DNA of 64,000 nucleotides from Ascaris suum. Lineage: Eukaryota > Nematoda > Chromadorea > Rhabditida > Ascarididae. The stretch's first letter is position 1, and every line of letters begins with the position of its first letter. The notes beneath the pieces are model-generated. The model was not told the DNA's origin. It did not search any database and saw nothing but the letters and a program-made list of their open reading frames with translations. Location: contig CM024176.1 in assembly GCA_013433145.1 (NCBI GenBank), forward strand, positions 10,154,520-10,218,519, read 5' to 3'. This document shows positions 48,177-61,015 of the stretch, piece after piece. Both the position numbers and the translations under genes were made by a program.

Positions 48177-50270
48177 TATTGCAGGCATCTTTAATTTTCA
48201 TTATTTGCGTTTAATGCATCAGGCTTTTCTTTAATATATGAATGTGAAGGGTACCTCGAGTAAATTATACAATTAAATGCATGAGCACTATAGGAACAAT
48301 AATCATATAAACTGAGCAGAATTAGGTGCAATGAACCCTTTGATATAAATTTAGTTCGGCTAGTGCAATGAAATAATGATTCTAATTTCAGGCAGTCAGA
48401 AAGTAAGCGACGAAGACTTGCATACGCACTTTCTGTTTGAAGTGTTAATTTTTGTTAACAAAAGATTTAGGTGCTGGCAATTATAAAACTAAAGATATCA
48501 GAGGAACTTGAATGTAGCTAGGTAGTTCGGTATCTAAGGTGTAGCAAGGTAGGTATATATATAGAAGTATAAACTTATTCTGTATTCTTTATACGTCAAC
48601 TTATTTACAGTTATTTTTTGTGTGTTTTCAGTCTAAACTTTTAAGACTCCTTAAAGTGTACTATTACAATCATTTCGTTAAAAGGATGATTTCGAAAGTT
48701 GTACACTCATATGCCACATCCTTTTTCTCGTTTCCAGAAAAGGTAGCAGTCCAGAAGAAACAACGGTTTTAAAAAAATAGTCGAAAATTTCATAAAATAC
48801 GATGAAGAAAAAGCTTTTGTTGCAAAAATCTTGAAAAAAAATTCAATGAAGGGCGTTTTTTAGACATGCACTTTAAGCGAACATAGGTAAGTCAGTAAAA
48901 GGTTTGGTTTCATGTCTGCTCTAATGCTTTGAGTTTTTTTTTTTATTTGGAACTGCTATGTTTATTGGTGAAATAAGAGGAGAATATTTCATGGTCAATT
49001 CACTGTGCTTTTCAGGTGACATGTGACATTGTTTGTTTTTTTTCTCCGTTATTTGATTTGTGCAAAATTCACGTTTAATGTTTCATTACCAGTAAGAACG
49101 TTTGAGGATAATTTACAAAAATAATTGCAATTATGGCTGATTCCTCTTTAGTGACATTGTATAAAAAAAATTTAATCCTATCAGTGATTCGTTACTTAGC
49201 AATTGCCTGAATGGTATGGCAAAAACGATGGCCTATCGAAACATCGAATATCTTTTTACGCTCATTATCGCAATTTGACTTAGAGTTCCTATCGTCTGAC
49301 TATGATACGAACTTGAAATATTCGATGAAGTTCCTCAGTTAGGTAATGAACTCTTTACAAGAAACGTTATTCAGTACGCAAACGCATATTGGGGGTAAAG
49401 CATGTTGCGAATATCTTTTTTTGAATATATGAATGGAAGATATAACAAATGGTGGACAATATATCATCCTATTAATAAACTAATAATAAACATATTTACT
49501 ATTTAAAATCGCCGAAGCAATACGGATGTATGAGTGGTGCAATTTGTCAACAAACCGTGAGATTCGTGAACAAGCAATTATACGGGCCTAACAAATAAAG
49601 CAATCCTTCAACGTTTAAATTAAGAACGCGTTATTTGTTTATAAAAGAACGAAATGTTGCTAAGAAGTACTTCCTGATACCGGCATAGTCTAGAAGTTTG
49701 CATAACGATGTAGAATGCTCGTTCTAAACTACCTAAAATTTCTAATAGAGCAATTCCTAAAACGAAATTTTTCAGATATATTCATTCATTATTTTAGACG
49801 AGACTTAAAATAGAGCCTTAAACTTCCCGATTCATGGAAAATTCTCCTTTTTTTAAAGTAATCCTCATCGTCTTCTAATAGATCGCAATAAAAGTAAACA
49901 TTTTAAAGGAATCAAAAACGCTGTATACGTTACTATATCTTACGGGCGGAATTACAATTCGAATCGATAAGCTTCCAATAAAAATTAACAGATCATAAAT
50001 CGAGTATCTATCACACGCAAAACAACGAGTACAACAAATTAGACCGCTTGACTTAATAGTGTAAGATTGTGTCAAATGAACAAGCGAAGCAAGTTCCATC
50101 TTTCTCACATCTTTTTATTTTCATCAATACCTTTTTAGTCTGTTAAAAGTGTAGTTTGCAATACATTTGCACATAGAGTGTAAAGTTGAATCTGTGTAGG
50201 CAATAAGACTGCACTATTTCTCCAATAATGACAATGAAATATTCAATTCTATGCTCGTCAGTCGTGGTTA
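48177..50270. other. 2.09 kb segment found only in unit 3
   Basis: Replaces 20 bases of unit 1 (3922-3941). AT-rich, no long frames, no terminal inverted repeats and no target duplication visible at its ends, so it does not look like a transposon insertion. More likely ancestral sequence deleted in unit 1; unit 2 cannot tell because its deletion spans the site. The 200 bases to its right differ from unit 1 by many substitutions, unlike the rest. Confidence 0.7.
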
Positions 50271-53200
50271 GTCTTGAAAATAATTTGCCCCATTTTTCAA
50301 TTTTGAATTTTTTTTTAAAAGATTATAGACATAATTTGTTTTCATTACATAATTTGGCAAGCAGAAATTTTGGGCACCAGAATGCTAAAAGCAAAATTCA
50401 GAATAGAAATCAAACTATGTGATAGAAGGACGTACTTTTTTCCCTAACCTAAAAAAATTGTTTTGATTTGTTCAAGCTCAGATTGGCTGCGGAATTATAT
50501 AAATAGAGGCTATATAAACTCCGGATAGCGCTTCACAAAATATTGAGAACTGTTCGGTCTCAACATCAGTACTGGTTTATTAATGAGCATAGAGATGGCA
50601 GCGCAAACGATTCCTTTATGCTCTTTGGAAACATTCTTACTAAACACTTTGCCAGATGATTTGCGCTACATTTTGGCACATCTTAGCAAATGAAATGCAT
50701 GAAATTCGTCTGAAAATAAGAATACCTAGATTTTTTTTTTGCACGATTACGATAACTAAAAATAATATAGTTTAGAAACTTGGACGAAAATTATTACTGA
50801 TTAGTGAGAGAGATGGCTCTCCAATGTTCTCCATCTACAATATTTCAACGTTGAAACCTCCATTCAATACAGTCTTAAAATTATGCCAATAAAATGTAAT
50901 CTTTTCAGTAGGTTCCTCTTTCATGATGACAGATACAGTGATAATTGAACAGAGAGGGAATCATAAATATGCTTGTCATCCAACCGAAACACCTCATTCA
51001 AAACGAAAATGAAATTGAAGAGTTGCATTGAGAGCAGCCGCTTACTGTCATCAAATGGGTGACAACAACTAAACAATGCCGATGATAACAAAGCTCGATT
51101 CATCGCTGGATATTTGCTTAAGCTCCTCCTTATGCATCGTACTACTTTAGAAGAAATTTCAAATTTTCTGCTCTAGAATTTTTCAAGCCATTGTCGTCCC
51201 AGCAATGTACTAAGTAAATATGATGATAGATACCAGCGCTAGTTCGGCGCTGTGTTTTTTTCCCACTTTGACCCAGTGTTTTGCAGAAAGATATAGGGGA
51301 GGAAGGAAGTAAGATACCGAGAATGAGCTAAAAAGTGCAAGTTGAGCTTTCTTTGATGATGTTTTCTTGATTACGATGATGTATATTTATTCGTACGATA
51401 TATATAGGATAAATAAATGTGGCAAACCCAGAAAGCTCCATTAGAGACAATATTTCAGAATCTAAAAAAAGGAATACATCCAATAGATAACAAAACAAGG
51501 AAGAGAAAAGTACAAAGTTTTGAAAGTAATGAGGGTTCTTGTTACACAAAAAAATCTCTTTTGAATATTTCTCAATAAATTTACATATTGTATATTACCA
51601 TTAGGATCGATTGAAGGAAAGAAAGAAAAAAACGCTCGTGTAGCGTATACGAGAGTTGCTCGCACAATATTCTATAAACAGCTTAGTAAAGATGATATTT
51701 TGAATTTCTAAAGACAGGTGGGTTAACCTAAAAGCGTTTGCCCGCAGTATAAAGGCTCGGCTGGGACACAAATCGTCTCCACGTGAAAAATATGTTATTA
51801 AAAGGATGGAGAAGCATACTTTTTCTGCAAGTGTCCCAAATCAACCCGCTTCGGGCATGTTAAAGAAGATGAGAAAAATATCCTATATTTTTTCATATGT
51901 TTCCGGGTAATTTTACAATTCCTGAAGCGAACATCCTTTTATAGGCCCGAATTCGACGTATTAGAGCAAACAACATAACGTACGTTTTGGCAACCGTTCG
52001 ACTAAACCTCCATTTTTCAGTGTTATTACAAGAAGTATGAGTTGATTTAACGAAATCGACAAAGACAGACGACATAATGTGTCATCAGAGCGATGCGCCA
52101 TCTAACTAACATTCATTCCAAGGACCTATGGATACGTATGCGCGTATATGCAGTAATTATACTCTCTAATCATAGGAACAAATACGACGCGTCCTCCCTT
52201 TTCTAGAATGAACTTTTTGCGATGGCTATCTTGCTGTAGGTAACGATAGCATTTGCTCCTAGCTGTGGAAGCTGAATGACGATTTGCTATTGGCCGAGAA
52301 CAAGTTGACGACGTAGAAGAATACCACAATTGCTTTTTCCATACTGTTTTATAAAAATCTATCGACAATTTTGTTTTCTCTTACATTTGTTCTTCTCTTT
52401 TATAAAATCTTAAAAATTCCAGAGTTTCCTTCAGTCGTTCATTCCATACAATTTCAGAAAAAAATTGAATGTATTAGGTATCATCGGAGCAGAAAAGATT
52501 ACTCTCTTTCCATCACTAAATACATCTGGGCGGGTAGGCAATTTTCAAAAAGCAGAGTTGTTTCGCGAATCGTACTCTCATTTTTTCCAATCCACTAATA
52601 ATTACGCGAATATTTTGGCGATTTTTTCTTTTTTATTGTTTATAGAATTTCAAAAATCAACTCGAAAATACGACTGGCGGAAATGCGTGAAGGCATCAGT
52701 CATGGCGAAGAGCCGCTTATTTTAAAAGCTTTTGCCCGAAACGCATCGTTCATGGTAATCAAAATCGATTGGATGGCTGCTAGCAATATTCTGGAAAATG
52801 TTTGTTCCATCTTTCTCAATATCCATGGTCTTTTTCTTGGGAATAAGCGGTGTATTGTTCTGTTTTTGTGGCAGTACTTTGATATTCTTGAGACCGTTGG
52901 GCTTTCATTCCACACTCATTCTTTGATACTTTTTTAGTTGCTCACCAGTTGCTTCAACAGTAAACTATGTTCTATAATTGCGGCGCTGCATTTTACACTC
53001 CCCAAAGGACACCCTCACATCAACGTTCAACGTCTTTTAGATCACATGTAGCCGTGCCCCACTTTCTTGCCCTAAAACCAAGCAAAATTAAATCGGAGGT
53101 CGGAAACACAGTGAAACAACCAACTCAGTAAGACAAAACGCGAGTAACGAAACAACATCTCAGAGAAACAGAAATGAAGAACATGACAATGAAGTCTCCT

Positions 53201-54693
53201 TGGCTAGCATGACAACGACTGCTAGTTATGTATATCAGGCATTTGCAGTTGAATAGCTCTAGCTAATAATGAGAAGAAGCGCCATAAACAATGCTCCTAT
53301 GTGTGACACATCAGCGAAGTCAAATACGACAAATTAATGTGCCTTCTAATTAAAGCAATAAAATCTGCCGAATACAGCTCTCGCGCGGAGCTGTAACCTC
53401 TTGAAGAGATCAGGAAGTATATATTTGCTTTCTAAATGGCTACCCACTGTACTTTTTTAAGGCATCATGAAGGAGTTGTAAATGTAAACTGTCTAGAACA
53501 ATTTAAAACGTAAAATATTCCCTGAGGAACATGTACTGTTTAGTGCCCTCCTAAAAATTTGTTCCAAAATTTTCTAGATTATTGAGAATCTTACTTATCT
53601 GAAAATCTCTTTTTTGTGTGTGAGACCCAGCTGCGATCCCTTTATCCCATCAAGCTCATATGATATGTGTTTTTTCTGCTTTATTATGTTGCGTACTTTC
53701 TCTGGTTGTATGGATGCGTGTTGCCAAACCGTTTGACACTGCGTGCATTGTACTCAGTTATTTGAATGGTTTCGACAGCACAAGTGTTAATACCACCTCG
53801 GGTCTTTGTAGAATTCGGATTCAGTATCGCATCGTCTACACAGCATATCTGCACTAGCACAACAAAATTCTGAATTGGCAATGTGATGGCAATGACGATA
53901 AAATAATATGCATTTCAGTAAAAGGTGATGTTTTTCAGTTGTAAATGAGCCACTCGTCAAATATGAATACGTCGATTAAGCGAAAGACGACTCTTATAAG
54001 ACGACCGTTGTCGATTCACCGAAATCCAATTCTTCCATCGCACAGCTGTGATTTTGGAAAGCATTTAGTGTGAGACCGAACAAGTTTCATCAGCAATATT
54101 GTACTTCAAGACGGGCATTTATCCATAACCTGCCGCTACCTTGAAAGATTCAAATTGCTATTGAGTATGACAGTTTCGTTGCACTGTAAGCTAGAGTTTG
54201 ATGACAAGAGTTTTTTAGTGCAGTTAATAAGAGGGCATGAAAAAGTCATCATCTAAGTGAGAAAGGCAGTCCCATACCTCCCGCATATGGATATCATATG
54301 CAAAAGTTCACTGAACATCCATCAGACGCCATATTTTCAAATTCTTTATCTAACAACACCCTTCTCTACGAAATCTTAAAAACAAAATAAATCGTCACGA
54401 AATCTAAAGACGCTCTACAAACACCCGTCTCGTTGTGCGCTATGGCAACCTGAGCATGAGCAACTTTCCAGCCTTCGGCCAGTCGAGGGGAGGGGGGCTG
54501 AGCCTTCAGTCAGCGAAGAAGTTGCAGCTAAAACGGTTCTTCCTACACATCAGGATAGCCGGATGTTTTCACTGAACAAAGAAAGCGAGGTTGATTCTGA
54601 ACTTAAAGGTGGACAATTCGGAGTAAATCATGCGAGAAAAGTGAAAATCGGGTCTTTCCTTACTGATGTGCTCATTTGGATATCCCTGCAATA
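50271..54693. other. Mostly non-coding sequence of unit 3
   Basis: Equivalent of 3942-8588, minus about 160 bases near 51714 (unit 1 5373-5533) and about 75 bases near 51972 (unit 1 about 5797-5876). No gene recognised. Confidence 0.5.
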
Positions 54694-56497
54694 TTATATA
54701 ACAAAGTGAATGAATGTGATGCAAATGAATCGCCTTCGCGATCGGATTCGATTGAAACGAATGAAGCAGAAATACTTGATGTGATCGATTCGGCCATTCT
54801 TTATTGGAAATAGTTATTCGGTTTCCTTTGACTTTTTCCTTTTCCATTCTCTTCGTTTCAGCGTCGATTCGCTCCCTGTATTGGTTTTTCCCATTGAGCA
54901 ATATATTTATTTAATTCGTAATTTGGCAGTGAGTTGTTACGAAATGCATGGACATCATCAACGAGCCTGAAAATGCACTATCGTGGTCAAAAGACGCAAA
55001 TGCAAATGTTTATAGCTCCGAGTAAGAAGACCAAGTGTTAATCATGTGTGCACCACAGATAAAGAGCTGCATTGAAAGATCTTCGGAGGAGGGGGACTCT
55101 GCTGAAAAAAAACTCACTGCCCTGAAAGGTTTAATTTTAGGACTTCTGAATTCCGAGGAGAAAAATATGTGAGAGGTTTGTTTCAACATGCACAAATGAG
55201 AAGAGCCACAAATCTCTGCACATGAGGGATCTAGTTGCAATAAATGCCGATATTTTTACCACCTGACGTGGAATTATCTACATAAAGTTCTATAATCACT
55301 TCCTCTCGATCCCCGATGAAAGCCCGTGTATAGGGTGCCAGATGCAGCATTCACCACTAGCATTCCATATGCAGTATTTCCAGTCTCAGAGTTAATGTAG
55401 GCTTGATAATCACGAAGTTTTGAAGAGACTGAAATGCTGATTTGCGAAGGTGCAACAATTTATGGGCCAAGCTGGTTTTAAAGTTTCGGAGCTCTTACGA
55501 TCAGAGTAGAGGACCGAATTACGCCTTTTAGATTCTATATGGAATGAAGCAACGGTTCGCTAATATAATTCCCAAATTTAATACGGATAAGTGCATAAAA
55601 AAGGTTTTTTGAAGGAGCGAGGGAAATGCAATATATACAGAAAGATAGACAAACGGGCACAATTAGAAACAGCCTGAAGAAGTGATATGCGAAACTGATT
55701 TATTTACTCGTTGCTTTGCCTTACGAAGCAAAGCCGCAAAAAATAGAGAAAATTTTGAAAAGGTCTTGTTATTTCAAGATAAAACACATACGTAAACGAT
55801 ATGGAAGAGATAAACATTACTGTATAGAGAAATATTTTTAGCAAACCTTAAATGAAAGATTAGCGCCACGCCGGTCCACAACAACAGTTTTGTATTTTTC
55901 ATCCTCCATATCTCGAGGCATATGCACATTGACACTTTTTGTCATTTCAGGCCGCACGATTACCTGTAAAAAAATTACGAAAAAAAGTAGAGGAATCAAA
56001 ATTATAATAATCCTGAAATCATTTCACAGTTTCACGTATTAATAAAAAAATATTCAATTCCTTCCTGTTCACATTGGCTCTATGATGATTTCTCCATAGC
56101 GAACGATATGTTTATCTTGTAGCTCAAGTTTTGTTCGTTGATGAATTACGGTAATATGCAATGAACGCCAAAAATTTGAAGGTTTTTGTTTTGTTTACTG
56201 TGCAAACACATTGATGAACTTTCGTATCTAAATATAGGTTGAAAGTTTAGGATTACGTATTGAGCAACTGTCCCATCGCGTGATGTACACTTATGCGGCG
56301 TTAAGCGTTTCAGATAGTAGTAGCGCAAAAACCCCGATAACGAACTCTCACCTTGCTCATAGAACCTGTCGGGTAAATTCATTTTCGAGAGAAATATTGC
56401 GAAGAGGGAAGGAAAGATAGATCCGATGGATGACGAATATATCGTGCTTGATCCTGAAGAAAAAACATTAAGTTCCAATAAACAATCACGGTGTGGA

Positions 56498-56522
56498 TGA
56501 CGGTGATTCCTCCTTTATAAGC
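56498..56522. other. Deletion junction removing the D-x-D exon
   Basis: Left side matches unit 1 up to about 10379 (gtgtggatga), right side matches from about 11380 (cctttata). About 12 bases of filler (CGGTGATTCCTC) sit between them and repeat the CGGTG of the left flank. Confidence 0.65.
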
Positions 56523-57707
56523 TGCAGTTTTATAAGGTTATTCGTTCCTTTCTGTTTTAGGGTGAACCTTTTTTTTAGCAAACTTTTGTTGTAAAAACTC
56601 AGAAGAAGAGGAAGGATGAAGATGTCGCTCAATCTAGAAATTTCGTGGAAACGTAATACATAATAAAGAGTGTCTATTCTTTTTCTCCACTCTACAGCCT
56701 TGTTATTAGATTGTAGTGCTTCAACATCCCATGTGCAGGTTAATCAAAGGGCATATGATGGTACAGGCCTGAAACATTTCATGGCTAGAAAATTGAGTGA
56801 AATAGGCAGCGTTGTGGATTATGACGTATCTAATAAAAAATGCCTCGCATACCCCTTATGACATCGCCGTTATTCCGCACAATCCGAGCGCTCAGAAGCA
56901 TTCAGTCAATCGTCAAGCGCACAGATGCCGAATATGTTTTCTTAAAAGCCGAACTGAGCAACGAAAGGTATCTCTATGATCTTGTAGATTATGAGCGTTT
57001 TAATCGCCATTAAAGGTCGCGACGTGGACGCAGGCTCACATGCGCCCAATATGACGATTATAGAAGACAACTCGAGCAAGGTGAGCTTTTTTTGAAATTG
57101 ACATCAGGTAGAGTTTAAACGCTGTCCAGGTATCGCCGAGAGTAGCAAAAAGCGTCGTGCCAGCGATTTCCAAAGTGCTTGTGGCGTCGTTTCCGTTTAA
57201 TCAAGCAATCAGGTGATGAAGCAAAGGAAAATGCAAAAAAAACAGGCGGGATATCGTGTCCTCATGTTGGAGGATCATGACGCGTGCTGATGCTGCAAAC
57301 TCGAAAATGAAACCGAATATGGAAAACTTCTAAAATTTCACTAGATCACTGTAAAAAATGCCGGGCAGATAAAAGTTGCAATGAAAAGGCAAAGATAGGA
57401 CGATATAAAAGCAATAGATGAGAAGACGTTAAAAGAATAATTTGTTTTTCTACGTCGGCGCCGGGTATTTTGGTTATTTGGGTTGTTTTCACTAGCGACA
57501 TCCTCCATCTCGTTGGCAACATCCCCCACGGTATTTCGTTCGATGGCGATTGTCGGATCGTTCTCGTAAATGCGTAGCATTCGCAATCAAACTCAGATGT
57601 CATCCGATTGCACCATTGTGTTAGAACTTGGTGGCTCCATGCAGGATTCCACATCTTAACGAATGAAACATAGGAACCTCTTGTTTACACTGAAAGCAAG
57701 ATTGGAT

Positions 57708-57792
57708 TTGGAGATAATATTTATTAAATTCCATTTATAATATTTATCTAATTTCTGAATATATTAATCTCTAATTATTATCTATATATTTG
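57708..57792. other. AT-rich insertion upstream of GT92 exon 5
   Basis: About 80 bases, almost pure A/T, with ATATTTATTAAATT- and TATCTAATT-like repeats, absent from the same place in units 1 (about 12555) and 2. It sits in the intron just beyond the acceptor. No target duplication is obvious. Confidence 0.7.
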
Positions 57793-60309
57793 AGGACGAT
57801 TCCTCTTTTTGATATGGATCTGGCAGGCATTGAACGACATGACACATTTTCTCACTTTTATTCATCACAGCCTACACAATTCAAAGGCAATAGCCAATTG
57901 CATGGGAAACCTGGTTAAGAATTGCAAACGAAAGTGAAATTTTTGATTGAATGAAACAATGAAGATTATCACAGAAGCGAACCATTGTTCGATGTTAATG
58001 GAAAATACGCTGAATGCTGTAATTATAGATGAATTTTTTTAGCGTCTTTTGTTTATCAATTTTTACTCCTTTTTTCGAGAACTGTTGAGATTGACTATTA
58101 TCGTGAAAAAGATCATAAAAGCATACATTAGCTGTGACAAATTCTTCAGGTTTCTTTTCTAATGACACTAAAAATACAAAAATATTGCTGGCACTCTCCT
58201 TGTTTCGTTACATTTTAATTCTTCCAGAGAAATGATCGCCTTCAACAGAATATTTTCGCAAAAGTAAGTCATTGGAAGAAAAAGCAGCAGGACTTGCAGG
58301 TTGTTTTCGGTATATTCCAGGTTTGTGCACAGTTTACTGCTCATGATGCAACTCGTATCTTTAGTCAAACGTTGCGTCACTTGCCTCAAAAGAAACGAGG
58401 AAGAAGTACCCATGCTGCGAGCTGGCATAATCGGAGACACACAAATCGCCAGGCGATGCGGTCGTGGGCGGCTTACTGTCAACACGTGATCAATCAACCG
58501 TATTCGTTTTACGAACGTACGGCTCTTGAACTATAGCCCGATAAATATGGATGATTCCTGTGTAAAACTTCTTCTATTTCTTCTTTTGGTAACACAGGTT
58601 AGCAAAACGACCACCTAGTTACATCTGCAAAAATTTTCTGTAAAGAGGTTGTCGTGCCAAGAAGTAAAAGAAAGCCCCGAGTAAACTGCAGTAAATGCTG
58701 CTTCAATAGCAGTCAAGCAAGAATAGGAGAGGGGAAAAGGGTAAGGAGGTGCAGGGTGAGAGAGGAGGAGAGAATGCGATGTAACTGAGCGGTGCGGAGC
58801 TCTTAAAAACCAGTTTCTATTATCCCACGTTCTTCAGTTGAACATTTTGAACGTATCAATGTTACGATCGAGTTCAAACGACGAAAGAGTTTTTCGGAAA
58901 TGTGGAATGATACTTCAGAACCAGACTTCTGAATGCTGACTTCGACCGTGGTGATAATCGATTACTGTGTTCTTTAAAATCTCCAGTGTTTGCTACAATG
59001 AGGTGTGTTGAAAGATTACTTTGGCAGCCAATGCGGTGGGACAATTGTCGAAGTACTAGTATTCAGTTTGCAGTCGAATAGTGTTGGCCGATATACACAG
59101 TTAAAGAAGGGAATATTTGCATTTTCGTAATCAGTGTAATCCTTATTTTATTGTCGGCTATGACATATGCGTTGACTTATATATATCTGAAAATTACTAT
59201 AACTGACATGATGAGTAAATCATTATTTCAATTCATTTCTGGAATATTTCACATAGGCGTTATAATTAAATTCTCATGAGAGGTGGTTACAGTTTAAAAA
59301 CTTTGAGATATGTTGATCTAGAATCACTTTTCTAGAGTGGCTACAATATCAAATGTTTGTGTTAATCCTCAGTCACCGTTGGGAATATTAAAATAATAAG
59401 GTTAGAAAAAGCGGATAGTCCGGAATATTGATTTGCGTTGCAGCGTAGCATAGTGTATTCATTGTCTCACATTTCGAGGATACTGATCTTTCGCGCTCTT
59501 TGCGCGCAACACATATTCACAACGCTTCTTCCGACAGGAGCGATTCACCGCCGAGAGAGGAATATCCCTAACCGCTACTTTTAGCCCTGTGAGGCTCCCG
59601 GATAAATTTCTCTTGTGGAAGCGTACAATGGAGGCAAATGTGCCATTATCGGAATCACCTTTTCGAAATTTTCAAACTAGGTCCGGAGATGATAATAATC
59701 TTTATCAAACCTCTATTGTTGTGACCTCTAATAAAGGAAGCCTAATCACTCAGAACAACTTTTCGACGTTCATGAGGGAGGACATGACTTTTTTTTATGT
59801 CGTGACGGTAAGTTCTGAAGAGTGATACTGCCTGCAAACGTCTAACATCATTTTTTATATATTAATAGGTTGGAGTTCTGAGCCGAAATTTCAATGCGAA
59901 AATTTCGTAATAATTTCTTCCCGCTGCCTATCTTGAATTGATTGATTTCCTTTAGGTATTTATTCAAGCGCTTCTCATAAACTACATATCCGTTTTCTCA
60001 CATTAATGTCTTCAAGTGCAATACCGGGAATGCACCGCTTCTTTTCATCAACCGGAGAATGAATTTGCGCCATAGAGGTTTGAACGTTTTTATCGCATTC
60101 TCGATGCTGTAGTACTCTCCACTGCTCGAAAAACGTAATGCAGCAAATAGAGCGAATTTGACAAATGCAAATCGTTCGAAACAATATGCCGATTTGATAG
60201 AAAATCCTGTAAAATCGAATCACCATGTGATGTTGCATTGAGAAATCATTTTTAAGCGACGTCACAACGCGAATGTAAACTGAAAATGGAATGCAAGCGC
60301 GACACAGTG

Positions 60310-61015
60310 CGAACATATATTACGCACACATACATACACACATACACTTGCGATCGCACACCTACACGATCAACGAACAACACACCAACTACACTGCTGC
60401 ACGCACCCCTACGCTCACACACACCTATGCGCAGGTCTACACCCACTGCACACGCCTACACACGTACACGCTTTCACACCTGCAGACCCACCACTAGACA
60501 CATGACAACGACAACACCGACAGACACTTCGACAACACCTTACACGCCTGCACGTGAGCACCTACACACACACGCCACGCACGCACGCATGCACAACACG
60601 CACACACACACGCACGCGCACACAAGCGCACACACACACGCCACACACCACGCGCGACTCACGTGCCACGCACGCGCGACAACGCGCACACACACACGCA
60701 CACAAGCGCACACCAACGCACACACCACACGCGCAGACAGAACACGCGCACACGCGCGAACACACACGCACGCGCACACAAGCGCCACACACACACACGC
60801 CACACACACGCGCGCACACACGTGCACACACAAACACACACACACCGCACACGTACACGTACACCACGCACATACCATACACATTTACACACTTACCACA
60901 CACATACCTGCACACACCTTCATGCACATCTGTACACACCGAAGGCCTAATACGCACCCAAACGTACCTGGACACACACACCCACACTCGCACCCACACA
61001 CGCAAACACACGACT
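60310..61015. repeat. CA/CG-rich microsatellite tract, unit 3
   Basis: Ends like unit 1 (cacccacactcgcacccacacacgc) and unlike unit 2, with many small interruptions. A 296-codon + frame across it encodes only Thr-His repeats. Confidence 0.95.

Larger units (their letters stand above)
54694..60206 (-). pseudogene. GT92/DUF23 gene, copy 3, D-x-D exon deleted
   Basis: Exons by alignment: 60002-60206, 59471-59658, 59020-59186, 58410-58624, 57454-57689, then 56352-56453, 55847-55963 and 54694-54966. The exon with ATVDYDEIFVV is absent, lost in a deletion of about 1 kb near 56500. The anchor exon has lost its ATG (acceptor followed by GATTTTCT), and an AT-rich insertion of about 80 bases lies just upstream of exon 5. 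Many single-base indels occur. Exon 2 is the best of the three: KDQYPRN runs in phase into exon 3. Without the metal-binding motif the product could not be a working GT92 enzyme. Confidence 0.75.

Noticed and set aside
48177..50270. Insertion of a DNA transposon in unit 3
   Set aside because: No terminal inverted repeats, no target duplication and no transposase-like frame; deletion from unit 1 explains the junction better.
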